Of a stretch of DNA of 64,000 nt, positions 1-7,924 are shown in pieces. This stretch comes from Aestuariivita sp. Its GTDB lineage: Bacteria; Pseudomonadota; Alphaproteobacteria; Rhodobacterales; Rhodobacteraceae. How positions within the stretch are numbered: the first letter of the stretch is position 1; each line of letters starts with the position of its first letter. The stretch is from assembly GCA_018401465.1 (NCBI GenBank), contig JAGYKE010000005.1, positions 682,001 to 746,000 on the forward strand, in the 5' to 3' direction. The notes beneath the pieces are model-generated. The model saw nothing but the letters and a program-made list of their open reading frames with translations. It was not told where the DNA came from and made no database searches. A program made the translations under genes and the position numbers.

Positions 1-674
1 CGCACATGCCCATAGGTGCCCGGATACTGGAAGATCGCGCCGAAGACGCGGGCTGCATCGAGCGTCTCGGGCGCGCCCACGATGACCTCGATCCCCAAGG
101 GGGCCGCGCGCGTCTGCATCACCGCGATGTTCTGCGGGTGGCAGTTTTCATCGACGAAGAAGGCCGTCGCCTTCGATTTCGCGACGCGCTGCGCCATGGT
201 CATGGCTTCCGCGCAGGCGGTCGATTCGTCCAGAAGCGAGGCATTGGCGATCTCGAGGCCCGTGAGGTCCGAGATCATCGTCTGGAAGTTCAGCAGCGCC
301 TCGAGCCGGCCTTGGCTGATTTCCGGCTGGTAGGGCGTGTAGGCCGTGTACCAGGCCGGATTTTCAAGGATGTTGCGCTGGATCGCGGGCGGCGTGACCG
401 TGCCGTGATAGCCCTGCCCGATCAGGCTCACGAGAACCTGGTTGCGGTCGGCCACCTTGCGCATGTGGTGGAGCACCTCGCGCTCGGACAGCGCCTTGCC
501 AAAATCGAGCGGCTTTTCCTGCCGGATGGATTTCGGCACCGTCTCGTCGATCAGCTGGTCAAGGCTGTCGACGCCCAGAACCTTCAGCATCCCGGCCATT
601 TCCTTCGGGCTTGGCCCGATATGGCGGCGATTGGCGAAGTCGTAGGGCAGATACTCGGTCGGGGTGAAGGTCAT
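1..674 (-). CDS. gcvP: Glycine dehydrogenase (decarboxylating), P-protein, N-terminal part
   Basis: This is the PLP-dependent P-protein of the glycine cleavage system, which decarboxylates glycine and passes the aminomethyl group to lipoylated GcvH. Only the first 224 or so residues lie in the window; the gene runs off the left edge. The start is the ATG at 674, one base past the stop of the VOC gene. The N-terminus reads [20 protein letters not shown], a typical GcvP opening, and is followed by the conserved stretches [35 protein letters not shown] and [15 protein letters not shown]. The PLP lysine lies outside the window. It is the last visible gene of the gcvT-gcvH-VOC-gcvP operon. Confidence 0.95.
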   Translation of the reverse strand, partial: MTFTPTEYLPYDFANRRHIGPSPKEMAGMLKVLGVDSLDQLIDETVPKSIRQEKPLDFGKALSEREVLHHMRKVADRNQVLVSLIGQGYHGTVTPPAIQRNILENPAWYTAYTPYQPEISQGRLEALLNFQTMISDLTGLEIANASLLDESTACAEAMTMAQRVAKSKATAFFVDENCHPQNIAVMQTRAAPLGIEVIVGAPETLDAARVFGAIFQYPGTYGHV

Positions 675-675
675 C

Positions 676-1041
676 TCAGGTTCTCTCCTGATCGGCATGG
701 GTGAGGATATTCAGAAGCCGCCCGCCCGGATCGCGCAGGAAGAAGCGGCGCACGCCCCAGGGCTCGTCCACGGGGCCGTACTCGATCGGCACCATCATCG
801 CACGGGCGCGGGCCAGCACGTCGTCGAGATCGTCGACCTCGATCGAAAGGTGCGGCAGGTCAGTGCCGTTGCCGCCTTCCGACGCGCAGGTCAGCTGCAC
901 CGGCGCGGAGCGGGCCGTGCCCAGCGTCACGATCCAGCCCATATCCATCAGGATATCGAGGCCCAGGAGGTCGCGGTAGAACCCGGCGAGTGCGGCCGGG
1001 TCCCCGGACCACAGATCGGCGACGATGCGGCGGACGGCCAT
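676..1041 (-). CDS. VOC-family (glyoxalase/dioxygenase-fold) protein between gcvH and gcvP
   Basis: A 121-residue single-domain protein of the vicinal oxygen chelate superfamily. The N-terminal half reads like the beta-alpha-beta module ([17 protein letters not shown]), and the C-terminal half has the matching module with [19 protein letters not shown], the usual end of glyoxalase-like domains. Start is the ATG at 1041. It lies 5 bp after gcvH and 1 bp before gcvP, so it must be co-transcribed with the glycine cleavage genes. Metal ligands cannot be assigned with certainty and the substrate is unknown. A VOC protein is not a component of glycine cleavage. It could detoxify an aldehyde or bind a small molecule. 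Confidence 0.8.
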   Translation of the reverse strand: MAVRRIVADLWSGDPAALAGFYRDLLGLDILMDMGWIVTLGTARSAPVQLTCASEGGNGTDLPHLSIEVDDLDDVLARARAMMVPIEYGPVDEPWGVRRFFLRDPGGRLLNILTHADQERT

Positions 1042-1046
1042 GGCGT

Positions 1047-1406
1047 TTATCCTATGAATTCCTTGTACTCGGCCTCGGTCATGTAATCGTCCATGGGCTT
1101 GAGGTCGGTCGTACGGATCTTGAAGAACCACGCCTCGCCTTCGGGGTCGTCGTTGACCATCGCGGGGTTGTCGACGATCGTCTCGTTGATCTCCACGATC
1201 TCGCCGTCGAGCGGAGCAAGGATGTCGGACGCCGCCTTGACGCTTTCGATCACGACGATCTCGTCGTCCTTGCTGACGGTGGTGCCCACTTCGGGCAGGT
1301 CGACGAAGACGACATCCCCCAGTTGTTCGGCGGCATGCGCGGTGATCCCGACGGTCACCACATCGCCTTCGACCAGCAGCCATTCATGTTCTTCAGTGTA
1401 TTTCAT
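1047..1406 (-). CDS. gcvH: Glycine cleavage system H protein
   Basis: A 119-residue lipoyl carrier that shuttles the aminomethyl group between GcvP and GcvT and is reoxidised by lipoamide dehydrogenase. The lipoyl-attachment motif is ESVKAAS, with the modified lysine at about residue 57. The N-terminus MKYTEEHEWL and the following VGIT are typical of the family, as is the length. It lies 20 bp downstream of gcvT and 5 bp upstream of the VOC gene. Free lipoamide dehydrogenase is not encoded in the window. Confidence 0.97.
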   Translation of the reverse strand: MKYTEEHEWLLVEGDVVTVGITAHAAEQLGDVVFVDLPEVGTTVSKDDEIVVIESVKAASDILAPLDGEIVEINETIVDNPAMVNDDPEGEAWFFKIRTTDLKPMDDYMTEAEYKEFIG

Positions 1407-1426
1407 CGGGTCGCCAACCTTTGTTC

Positions 1427-2548
1427 TCAGCGTTTGAAGCGGGCTGCCACGAAGGGCAGTGATGTGACTGTGACGGGCAGCCGTTTGCCGCGCAACTCTC
1501 CAAAGAGCGCGGTGCCGGGCTGCGACAGTTCGACCGGGACGTGGCCCATCGCGACGGGTCCTTCGACGCTCGGGCCGAAGCCGCCCGAGGTGATGCGGCC
1601 GATGGCTTCGCCCCCGGCCTCGTCGGTGAACAGCGCCACGCCTTCGCGCATGGGCGCGCGGCCCGTCGGTTGCAGGCCCACCCGGCGCATCGGCGCGCCG
1701 TGGTCGAGTTCAGCGAGAATGCGCGCGTCGCCCGGAAATCCGCCCGCGCGCGCGCCGCCATGCCGCCGCACCTTCTGGATCGCCCATTCAAGCGCGGCGC
1801 TCACCGGCGTGGTCGTCACGTCGATATCGTGGCCGTAAAGGCAAAGCCCGGCCTCGAGCCGCAGGCTGTCGCGTGCGCCAAGGCCGATGGCCTCGACCGC
1901 CGGGTGGGCCAGCAGCGCCTCGGCCAGGCCCTCGGCCCGGTCGGCGGGGAGCGAGAGTTCATAGCCGTCCTCGCCGGTATATCCCGACCGCGACGCCCAG
2001 ACCTCGACGCCGCCCAGACGCAGGGTCGCCACATCCATGAAGCGCATTGCCGCCGCGGCCGGGTCCATCGCGGACAGGACACTTTCCGCCGCGGGCCCCT
2101 GCAGCGCGATCAGCGCGCGGTCGGCATGTTCGGTGATGGTGAAGCCGGGCAGACGGTCGCGCATATGGGCGATGTCGGCCTCCTTGCAGGCGGCGTTGAC
2201 GACGACGAACAGGTCCTCGCCCCGGCGCGCGACCATCAGGTCATCGGCGATGCCGCCGGTGTCCGTGGTGAAGAAAGCATAGCGCTGACGCCCGTCCGCC
2301 AGCCCGAGGATGTCCTGCGGCACAAGCCGCTCGAACGCGGTCGCCACAGACTGCCAGCTGTCGCCCGAGACGGTCACCTGCCCCATGTGGCTCACATCGA
2401 AGAGGCCCGCCTGCGCGCGGGTGTGCAGGTGTTCCTTCAGCACGCCCAGCGGATACTGCACCGGCATGTCATACCCGGCGAAGGGCACCATCTTCGCGCC
2501 CAGCCGGTGATGCAGCGCGAAAAGCGGTGTGGTCTGCAGATCGGTCAT
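1427..2548 (-). CDS. gcvT: Aminomethyltransferase (T-protein) of glycine cleavage
   Basis: GcvT takes the aminomethyl group from GcvH, releases ammonia and makes 5,10-methylene-tetrahydrofolate. The 373-residue product starts at the ATG at 2548 (MTDLQTTPLFALHHRLGAKM). An upstream in-frame start at 2587 would lie between the riboswitch and the normal N-terminus, so it is rejected. Conserved family motifs are FAGYDMPVQYP, FDVSHMGQ, ALQGPAAESVL and SRSGYTGEDGYE. The gene opens the gcv operon behind a tandem glycine riboswitch. With folD and fhs at 44-47 kb, the window covers several steps of one-carbon folate metabolism. Confidence 0.96.
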   Translation of the reverse strand: MTDLQTTPLFALHHRLGAKMVPFAGYDMPVQYPLGVLKEHLHTRAQAGLFDVSHMGQVTVSGDSWQSVATAFERLVPQDILGLADGRQRYAFFTTDTGGIADDLMVARRGEDLFVVVNAACKEADIAHMRDRLPGFTITEHADRALIALQGPAAESVLSAMDPAAAAMRFMDVATLRLGGVEVWASRSGYTGEDGYELSLPADRAEGLAEALLAHPAVEAIGLGARDSLRLEAGLCLYGHDIDVTTTPVSAALEWAIQKVRRHGGARAGGFPGDARILAELDHGAPMRRVGLQPTGRAPMREGVALFTDEAGGEAIGRITSGGFGPSVEGPVAMGHVPVELSQPGTALFGELRGKRLPVTVTSLPFVAARFKR

Positions 2549-2629
2549 GCCCCTGTCCTTCCGACCGAATGTGCTGTCTCTGGACATGCATCCGGCATCG
2601 TTGTGCCGCGCATGCGCGGCCTTGCGATG

Positions 2630-2785
2630 CCCCCTCTGTCCTTTCGCCTGAGATCGTTATCCCTTCGGCGTCCCGGTCTCCCGGGCTCTCTCCAGAGTGT
2701 CGTGGCGCAGTCGGTCCTTGGGCCTGAGAGTTTCCGGGGCGGTTGCTCCTTCGGCACCGGCTTGTCGCCGGTTCTCCCGTCTGCA
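2630..2785 (-). ncRNA. Tandem glycine riboswitch upstream of gcvT
   Basis: On the minus strand the leader of gcvT contains two consecutive glycine aptamer signatures. The first (about 2785-2705) has GGGAGAACC, GCCGAAGGAGCAA and ACTCTCAGGCCCAAGGAC. The second (about 2700-2630) has ACTCTGGAGAG, GCCGAAGGGATAACG and ATCTCAGGCGAAAGGAC. Each aptamer shows the GCCGAAGG and CTCAGGC.AAGGAC core of the known class. The gcvT ATG lies about 80 bases downstream, leaving room for an expression platform. The expected effect is switching on gcv expression when glycine is abundant. Edges are approximate. Confidence 0.93.
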
Positions 2786-2839
2786 CATCGGAAGGAATAG
2801 CCGAGCTCCCGAATCCCGGCAAGCGACAAACGGACGCGG

Positions 2840-4291
2840 TCAGAGAAGGGTGAAATACTCCGCCTGTTCCCAGTCCGACAGGGCGGCGACATAGCGCTCC
2901 CACTCCGCCCGCTTGAGGCGGGACAGGTAATCGACCGTCTCGTCGCCCAGCACGTCACGGTAGAGCGCCGATCCCTCGAACGACGCGACCGCGTCAAGAA
3001 GGGTCTTGGGCAGGGGGGCTGCGTCGTTGTCATAAGGTGTTTCGCAAGGCGCGGGGGGTTCCAGCCCTTCAGTCAGGCCGGCAAGGCCCGACAGCACCTG
3101 TGCGGCGAAGGCGTAGTAGGGATTGGCCGCCGCATCCGGCGCGCGGTTTTCCAGCCGCGAGGCCCCGTCGCCCGGTGCCAGAAGCGCGCGGATCATCGCG
3201 CCGCGATTGTCCCAGCCCCATTGCACCCGGTCGGGCGCCAACTGGTAGGCGGAATAGCGTTTGTAGCTGTTGACCGTGGGCGCGATCAGAAGCTGGCTTT
3301 CCGCCGCATGGGCCAGCAGGCCCGCGATCCATCCTGCCGCCTCGATCGTCAGTTCATGCGCGCCCTCGGGCGTGAAGAGATTCGCGCCCGTCGTGCGGTC
3401 TTCCAGCGATTGGTGGATGTGCCAGCCGCTGGCGCCGATGTTGGGCAGAACGGGCTTCGGCATGAAGGTGGCATGCAGGCCCTGCCGCGCGCAGACTTCC
3501 TTCACCATGGCGCGGAACATCACCATCTGCCGCGCCGCCGTCATCGGATCGGACGGCGCGAAGGTCGCCTCGAACTGGCTGGGACCCATCTCGATCTCGA
3601 GCGACCGGATCGGCAGGCCGAGACCTTGCGCATTGCGCCGGATGAGGTCGAGCACCTCTTCCGCCTCGCCATAGCGGGCATCGGTGAGAAACTGGTAGCC
3701 ATGGGTCAGCGCGCGGGTGGCAGGCGGCTGGCCCGGCATCGTCGTCTCGTCATGACCCAGCGCGGGGTCGGTCACATCGAAGACGTGGAATTCCACCTCG
3801 AGCCCGAGCTTCGCGGCATAGCCCTGATCGGCCAGCCGGTCGATCGCGGTCTGAAGGACCGTTTCGGGGGCAAAGGGAATGGCCGCGCCCGACCGGTGCA
3901 CGGGCCGCGCGAAGAGCCAGGCGGAGTGCGGCGACCATGGCAGCGGCATGAGGCTGCCCGGATCAGGGACCAGCAGCATGTCGTTGGCCCCCTGCATCGG
4001 CCCAGACGCGATGCCTGCGTCCTTGCCCCAGACGGGAAAGACTGTGCGGTGCGACGTGTCCTTGAGAAGAAGCGTCGACGGCGCCGCGATGCCGGACCGG
4101 AAGAACGAGGGCAGCGCCTCGGGCATCAGGGTCTTGCCGCGCAGGATGCCGTGCTGGTCGGCAAAGACCACCCGGATCGTCTCGATCCCCGATGCGGGCA
4201 GGCGCGCCAGAAGATCATCGGCGATGTCGCAGTCTTCTGCGTCCAGAAGCCCCAGCGCCGCCAGCTTGCCCCCCGCCGTTCCCGCCATCAC
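2840..4291 (-). CDS. Glutamine-synthetase-family ligase (gamma-glutamyl-amine synthetase type)
   Basis: A 483-residue GS-fold enzyme. An N-terminal beta-grasp (VFADQHGILRGKTLMPEALP) is followed by the catalytic domain with LEVEFHVFD, the ATP/metal motif MGPSQFEATFAP, HIHQSL, and the C-terminal NSYKRY and RLENRAPDAAANPYY blocks. It is not the housekeeping type I enzyme; the sequence resembles enzymes that gamma-glutamylate amines. It is the last gene of the aromatic operon, directly after a Rieske oxygenase. Gamma-glutamyl ligases paired with ring dioxygenases are known from aniline degradation (TdnQ/AtdA1 type), so an aromatic amine substrate is inferred. The start may be the GTG at 4291, touching the previous stop, or the ATG at 4288. 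Confidence 0.85.
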   Translation of the reverse strand: MMAGTAGGKLAALGLLDAEDCDIADDLLARLPASGIETIRVVFADQHGILRGKTLMPEALPSFFRSGIAAPSTLLLKDTSHRTVFPVWGKDAGIASGPMQGANDMLLVPDPGSLMPLPWSPHSAWLFARPVHRSGAAIPFAPETVLQTAIDRLADQGYAAKLGLEVEFHVFDVTDPALGHDETTMPGQPPATRALTHGYQFLTDARYGEAEEVLDLIRRNAQGLGLPIRSLEIEMGPSQFEATFAPSDPMTAARQMVMFRAMVKEVCARQGLHATFMPKPVLPNIGASGWHIHQSLEDRTTGANLFTPEGAHELTIEAAGWIAGLLAHAAESQLLIAPTVNSYKRYSAYQLAPDRVQWGWDNRGAMIRALLAPGDGASRLENRAPDAAANPYYAFAAQVLSGLAGLTEGLEPPAPCETPYDNDAAPLPKTLLDAVASFEGSALYRDVLGDETVDYLSRLKRAEWERYVAALSDWEQAEYFTLL

Positions 4292-5608
4292 CTAAAGCCG
4301 CGCGTCCCAGGGGCAGGCGTCACGGCGGCTTGCATCGCTGGCCGCGTTCACCTCTTCCCAGTTTCCGTCAGGCGCGATGGCGTCGTTGGACAGCGGCCCC
4401 GATATCGTCGCGGGGTCAACACCGTTGCGCATGGGCAATTCCGACAGACGCCCTTCCTTCACCTTCGCGATCGCGTCGCGCAGCATCCGGCGATAGCGGA
4501 TGATGCCCACGTCGGTCTTGCCCAGATGCTCCTGCGTGCGGTCCTGGATCGCGCCCATGCTTTCCACCGCCCACTGGTCGTGGACGTTGATGTCGAGGCC
4601 CATGCCGGTATAGGTCGCCGCGCGCTGTTCGTCCGGGTCATAGCCGTAATTGTTGCGCGCGTTCTTCAAGGGCGCGTAATCCGGCAGGCGGTGTTCGCGC
4701 AGGCGCTGGTCGCGCATCTTCGCCTTGTCGACGGGCGCGCCGAAGCTCGTGAACATCGAATACCAGTAGCAATGGGTGTCGTCGATCGGGACATGCCACT
4801 GGGTGATCGTCATCTCGCGGCTCATCGGGATGCAGATGGCGTGCGGGAAGATGTGGTTGGTGATGCGCACATGGGTGCGGCCATCCTCCATCCGGCGCAG
4901 CGCCGTCAGGCGCATCCCGTGCGGCGCTTCGTCGACCATGATGTCCGGGCGCGGATAGTCGCGCAGCAGCTTCGTCATCGGTATTTCGGTGTTCCCGGCC
5001 TTGTCGCGGAACTGCTTGCCGTAGCTGTCGGCCGGGTCCTCGTCCTGCAGGAAACGGTGCAGGAAGGACGCATGCGCGGGGTCAATCCCAACCTCCATCG
5101 CCTGCAGCCAGTTGCATTCCCAAAGCCCCTTGAAGGCGAAGACATGGGTATCCGGCGCGCGGAAGCAGTCGAAGTTGGGGAAAGGCGGCGGATCGCCCGG
5201 CCCCATATAGGCCCAGACGATGCCGTTCCGTTCCACCACCGGATAGGACACCGACCTGATCTGTTCGTGCATCCGGCTGCCTTCGGGTTCGCCCGGCTGT
5301 TCGAGGCATTGGCCGGTGCGGTCGAAATGCCAGCCGTGGAAGGGGCAGCGCAGGCCGTTGTCTTCCAGACGGCCATAGCAGAGGTCCGCGCCGCGATGCG
5401 GACAGTGCCGCCCGATGAGGCCAAGCGCTCCATCCTCGTTACGGAAGAGGACCAGCCGTTCCCCAAGAAGCGTCACCGGCACCACGGGCCGCGCGGTCAT
5501 CAATTCGTCCGACAGCGCGGCGGGCTGCCAGTAAAGGCGATGGACCGCGCCCGCATCCGTGCCCGGCCCGATCCGGGTGAGGGTATCGTTCAGTTCCTGG
5601 CTGATCAT
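4292..5608 (-). CDS. Rieske [2Fe-2S] aromatic-ring oxygenase, oxygenase (alpha) component
   Basis: A 438-residue oxygenase component. The N-terminal Rieske domain has the ligand pairs CPHRGADL and CPFHGWHFD (about residues 70-95). The C-terminal catalytic domain has EVGIDPAHASFLHRF, which supplies mononuclear iron histidines. Length and lack of a beta subunit nearby suggest the phthalate-4,5-dioxygenase-like homomultimeric type. No reductase or ferredoxin gene is adjacent, so electrons must come from elsewhere. It lies between RidA and the GS-like gene. The natural substrate is unknown; a glutamylated aromatic amine or an aromatic acid is inferred from context. Confidence 0.9.
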   Translation of the reverse strand: MISQELNDTLTRIGPGTDAGAVHRLYWQPAALSDELMTARPVVPVTLLGERLVLFRNEDGALGLIGRHCPHRGADLCYGRLEDNGLRCPFHGWHFDRTGQCLEQPGEPEGSRMHEQIRSVSYPVVERNGIVWAYMGPGDPPPFPNFDCFRAPDTHVFAFKGLWECNWLQAMEVGIDPAHASFLHRFLQDEDPADSYGKQFRDKAGNTEIPMTKLLRDYPRPDIMVDEAPHGMRLTALRRMEDGRTHVRITNHIFPHAICIPMSREMTITQWHVPIDDTHCYWYSMFTSFGAPVDKAKMRDQRLREHRLPDYAPLKNARNNYGYDPDEQRAATYTGMGLDINVHDQWAVESMGAIQDRTQEHLGKTDVGIIRYRRMLRDAIAKVKEGRLSELPMRNGVDPATISGPLSNDAIAPDGNWEEVNAASDASRRDACPWDARL

Positions 5609-5656
5609 GGGCGCGCCTCCGGTTGGTGGTCAGGGTGCAGGGGCGGTGTGGTCCGG

Positions 5657-6079
5657 TCAAGGACCGTCATAGGGCTTGGGCGCGGGCAGGATGACAGCGG
5701 TCGCCTCGATCTCGACCAGGGCTGCGTCCTCGACCAGACCGGCCACCACGACCATGGTCATGGCGGGGAAATGGCGGCCCAGAACGCGGCGATAGACCTC
5801 GCCCATCTCGCGCTGGTGGGCGAGGTATTCGCGCTTGTCCGTCACAAACCAAGTCAGGCGGGTGATGTGCTCGATCCGGCCGCCCGCCGCTTCGACCACG
5901 GCGACGATGTTCTTCAGCGCCTGTTCGCACTGGCCGAGGAAATCATGCACCTCGAAGATCTGGTCGGCGGTCCAGCCGATCTGGCCGCCCACATAAAGCG
6001 TGCCGTCGCTGGCCAGGACCCCGTTGGCATAGCCCTTCGCGGGCGCCCAGCCTTCGGGATGGATGATACGGTGGGCCAT
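5657..6079 (-). CDS. RidA-family (YjgF/YER057c) protein, putative enamine/imine deaminase
   Basis: A 140-residue single-domain RidA-family protein with LYVGGQIGW near the N-terminus, an ALKNIVAVVEAAGG helix, and EIEATAVI near the C-terminus, where family members have the substrate-binding arginine/glutamate region. Known roles are hydrolysis of reactive enamines, and in some catabolic clusters deamination of 2-aminomuconate. Here it follows a thioesterase by 3 bp and precedes the Rieske gene. Its likely job is removing ammonia from an amino-substituted ring intermediate. This is inference from context, and the exact substrate is not visible. Confidence 0.88.
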   Translation of the reverse strand: MAHRIIHPEGWAPAKGYANGVLASDGTLYVGGQIGWTADQIFEVHDFLGQCEQALKNIVAVVEAAGGRIEHITRLTWFVTDKREYLAHQREMGEVYRRVLGRHFPAMTMVVVAGLVEDAALVEIEATAVILPAPKPYDGP

Positions 6080-6082
6080 GAC

Positions 6083-6484
6083 TTACTCCTTCGTGAATGT
6101 CTCGAGGGCCGCGCGCAGGGGCTCGGGCCAGGGTGCGGGGCGGCCGTCCTTGCTCACATGCACGAGGGTCGAGCGCGCGAGAAAGCGCGTCTCGTCGCCC
6201 GCGCGGGCGTGAAAAGACAGGCCAAGCGAGGTGCGGCCCAGCTTCGTCACCTCGATCCCGATGATCAGGTGATCGCCGTGGCGGCTGGGCGCGGTGAACT
6301 GAGCGGTGATCTCGACGGTGGGGATGTTGCCGGTTTCGTGCAGCACTTCCCACGGGCAGCCGAAGGCATCTTCGAACAGCGCCTCGGTCGCGTCGTTGAT
6401 CATCTCGAAATAGCGGGGATAGAAGACGATCCCGGCGGGGTCGCAATACTTGAAGATCACCTTCAGCGGATAATCGAAGCGCAT
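6083..6484 (-). CDS. Hotdog-fold acyl-CoA thioesterase, 4-hydroxybenzoyl-CoA thioesterase-like
   Basis: A 133-residue hotdog thioesterase starting at the ATG at 6484, one base after the stop of the preceding ABC ATPase gene. The active-site block KYCDPAGIVFYPRYFEM matches the 4-hydroxybenzoyl-CoA thioesterase pattern, with the aspartate as catalytic residue. In an aromatic-CoA operon it probably hydrolyses an aryl-CoA or dead-end CoA ester to recycle coenzyme A. A longer start at 6517 would overlap the ABC gene and is less likely. Confidence 0.88.
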   Translation of the reverse strand: MRFDYPLKVIFKYCDPAGIVFYPRYFEMINDATEALFEDAFGCPWEVLHETGNIPTVEITAQFTAPSRHGDHLIIGIEVTKLGRTSLGLSFHARAGDETRFLARSTLVHVSKDGRPAPWPEPLRAALETFTKE

Positions 6485-6485
6485 G

Positions 6486-7175
6486 TCAGACCCCCAGATA
6501 TTGTTCGGTCGTGTCATGGGTGAGATCAGCGAAGGCCCCGGCCCAGACGCTGCGCCCGCGTTCGATGATCGTCACCCGGTCGGCGATGGCGGACAATTCG
6601 CGCAGCGACTTGTCCACCACCAGAAGGGCAAGCCCCGTCTCGGACTTGAGCCGCGCGATGGCGGCCCAGATTTCCTGCCGCACGATGGGGGCCAGACCTT
6701 CCGTCGCCTCGTCGAGGATCAGAAGGCGCGGATTGGTCATCAGCGCGCGTCCGATGGCGAGCATTTGCTGTTCGCCCCCCGACAGCGACGCCGCCATCTG
6801 CCCCGCCCGCTCGCCGAGCCGGGGAAAGAGAAGCGACACGCGCGCGAAATCCCAGTCGCCCGGGCGCGCGGCGGCGATCAGGTTTTCCTGCACCGTGAGG
6901 TTCGGAAAACAGCGCCGCCCTTCGGGGACAAGCCCGATGCCCGCGCGCGCCGCCTGATGGGACCGGAAGCCCCCGATGTCGCGGCCCGCGAATTCGATCC
7001 GGCCCGCGCTGTTGGCCAGCATCCGGCAGATCACCTTGATCGTCGTGGACTTGCCCATGCCGTTGCGGCCCATGAGCGCCATCACCTCGCCCTCGGCCAG
7101 ATCGAGATCGACACCGAAAAGCGCCTGTGAGGGGCCATAAGATGCCTCGACGCCGGAGAGTTTCAGGAAGGCCAT
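6486..7175 (-). CDS. Branched-chain/aromatic ABC importer ATPase, LivF type
   Basis: A 229-residue ABC ATPase with Walker A GRNGMGKST, signature LSGGEQQ and Walker B LLILDEATEGLAP. The short LivF form and its position after a LivG gene mark it as the second ATPase of a HAAT-family importer. Its start overlaps the LivG stop by one base. The genes for LivG, LivM, LivH and a binding protein lie immediately upstream in the same operon. By context it imports the aromatic or aminoaromatic acid, not branched-chain amino acids; that is inference. Confidence 0.93.
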   Translation of the reverse strand: MAFLKLSGVEASYGPSQALFGVDLDLAEGEVMALMGRNGMGKSTTIKVICRMLANSAGRIEFAGRDIGGFRSHQAARAGIGLVPEGRRCFPNLTVQENLIAAARPGDWDFARVSLLFPRLGERAGQMAASLSGGEQQMLAIGRALMTNPRLLILDEATEGLAPIVRQEIWAAIARLKSETGLALLVVDKSLRELSAIADRVTIIERGRSVWAGAFADLTHDTTEQYLGV

Positions 7176-7924
7176 CAGGCGTCCTCCCCCAGATAGGCGG
7201 TGCGCACGTCCGGGTTGGCGCGGATCTCGGCCGCCGTGCCCGTCGCGATCACCTCGCCATAGACCAGCACGCTGATCCGGTCGGCGAGCGCGAAGACCGC
7301 GTCCATGTCATGTTCCACCAGAAGGATCGGCGCCTCGGCCCGCAGCCCGTCAAGAAACCCCGTCAGCCGCTTCGATCCGCTCGCGCCCAGACCCGCCATC
7401 GGTTCGTCCATGAGAAACGCCTTGGGCCGTAGCGTCAGCGCGACCGCGACTTCCAGCTGGCGGCGCTGGCCATGGCTCAGATCGGCGGTGCGGGTCGATT
7501 TGAGGTCGATCAGGCCCACGCGTTCCAGCGCGGCCTCGGCCTCGGCCACGAGGGCCTTGTCCTTCATGGCAGGCCGCAGGAAGCTCATCACCCCACCGTC
7601 GCGGCCCAGGGCGCCCAGCACCACGTTCTGCAGGACGGTGTACTCCATGGCGAGCGACGAGATCTGGAACGTGCGCCCCAGCCCCGCCCGCGCGCGTGCT
7701 ACTGTGCCCAGCTGCGTCACGTCGCGCCCGTCGAACCAGATGCGGCCCGCGTCGGGCGTCATGTTGCCCGCGATCTGCTTGATCAGCGTGGACTTGCCCG
7801 CGCCGTTGGGCCCGATCAGGGCATGGATCTCGCCCGGGCGCAGCTCGATCGACACGTCCTGACTGGCCTTCACCGCGCCGAAATACTTGGTGATGCTGTC
7901 GGTTCTCAGGATCGGCTCAGTCAT
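7175..7924 (-). CDS. Branched-chain/aromatic ABC importer ATPase, LivG type
   Basis: A 249-residue ABC ATPase with Walker A GPNGAGKST, signature LSHGQRRQLEVA and Walker B AFLMDEPMAGL. The MAGL after Walker B and the C-terminal extension ending in YLGEDA are typical of LivG. It overlaps LivM by 8 bp at its start and LivF by one base at its end, so translation is probably coupled. It energises the LivHM permease together with LivF. Confidence 0.93.
   Translation of the reverse strand: MTEPILRTDSITKYFGAVKASQDVSIELRPGEIHALIGPNGAGKSTLIKQIAGNMTPDAGRIWFDGRDVTQLGTVARARAGLGRTFQISSLAMEYTVLQNVVLGALGRDGGVMSFLRPAMKDKALVAEAEAALERVGLIDLKSTRTADLSHGQRRQLEVAVALTLRPKAFLMDEPMAGLGASGSKRLTGFLDGLRAEAPILLVEHDMDAVFALADRISVLVYGEVIATGTAAEIRANPDVRTAYLGEDA

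Noticed and set aside
3221-6523. 1,100-codon plus-strand open frame opposite the GS, Rieske, RidA and thioesterase genes
   Set aside because: It is an antisense shadow of four clearly real genes in GC-rich DNA; the sequence has no recognisable domain and is arginine/alanine rich.
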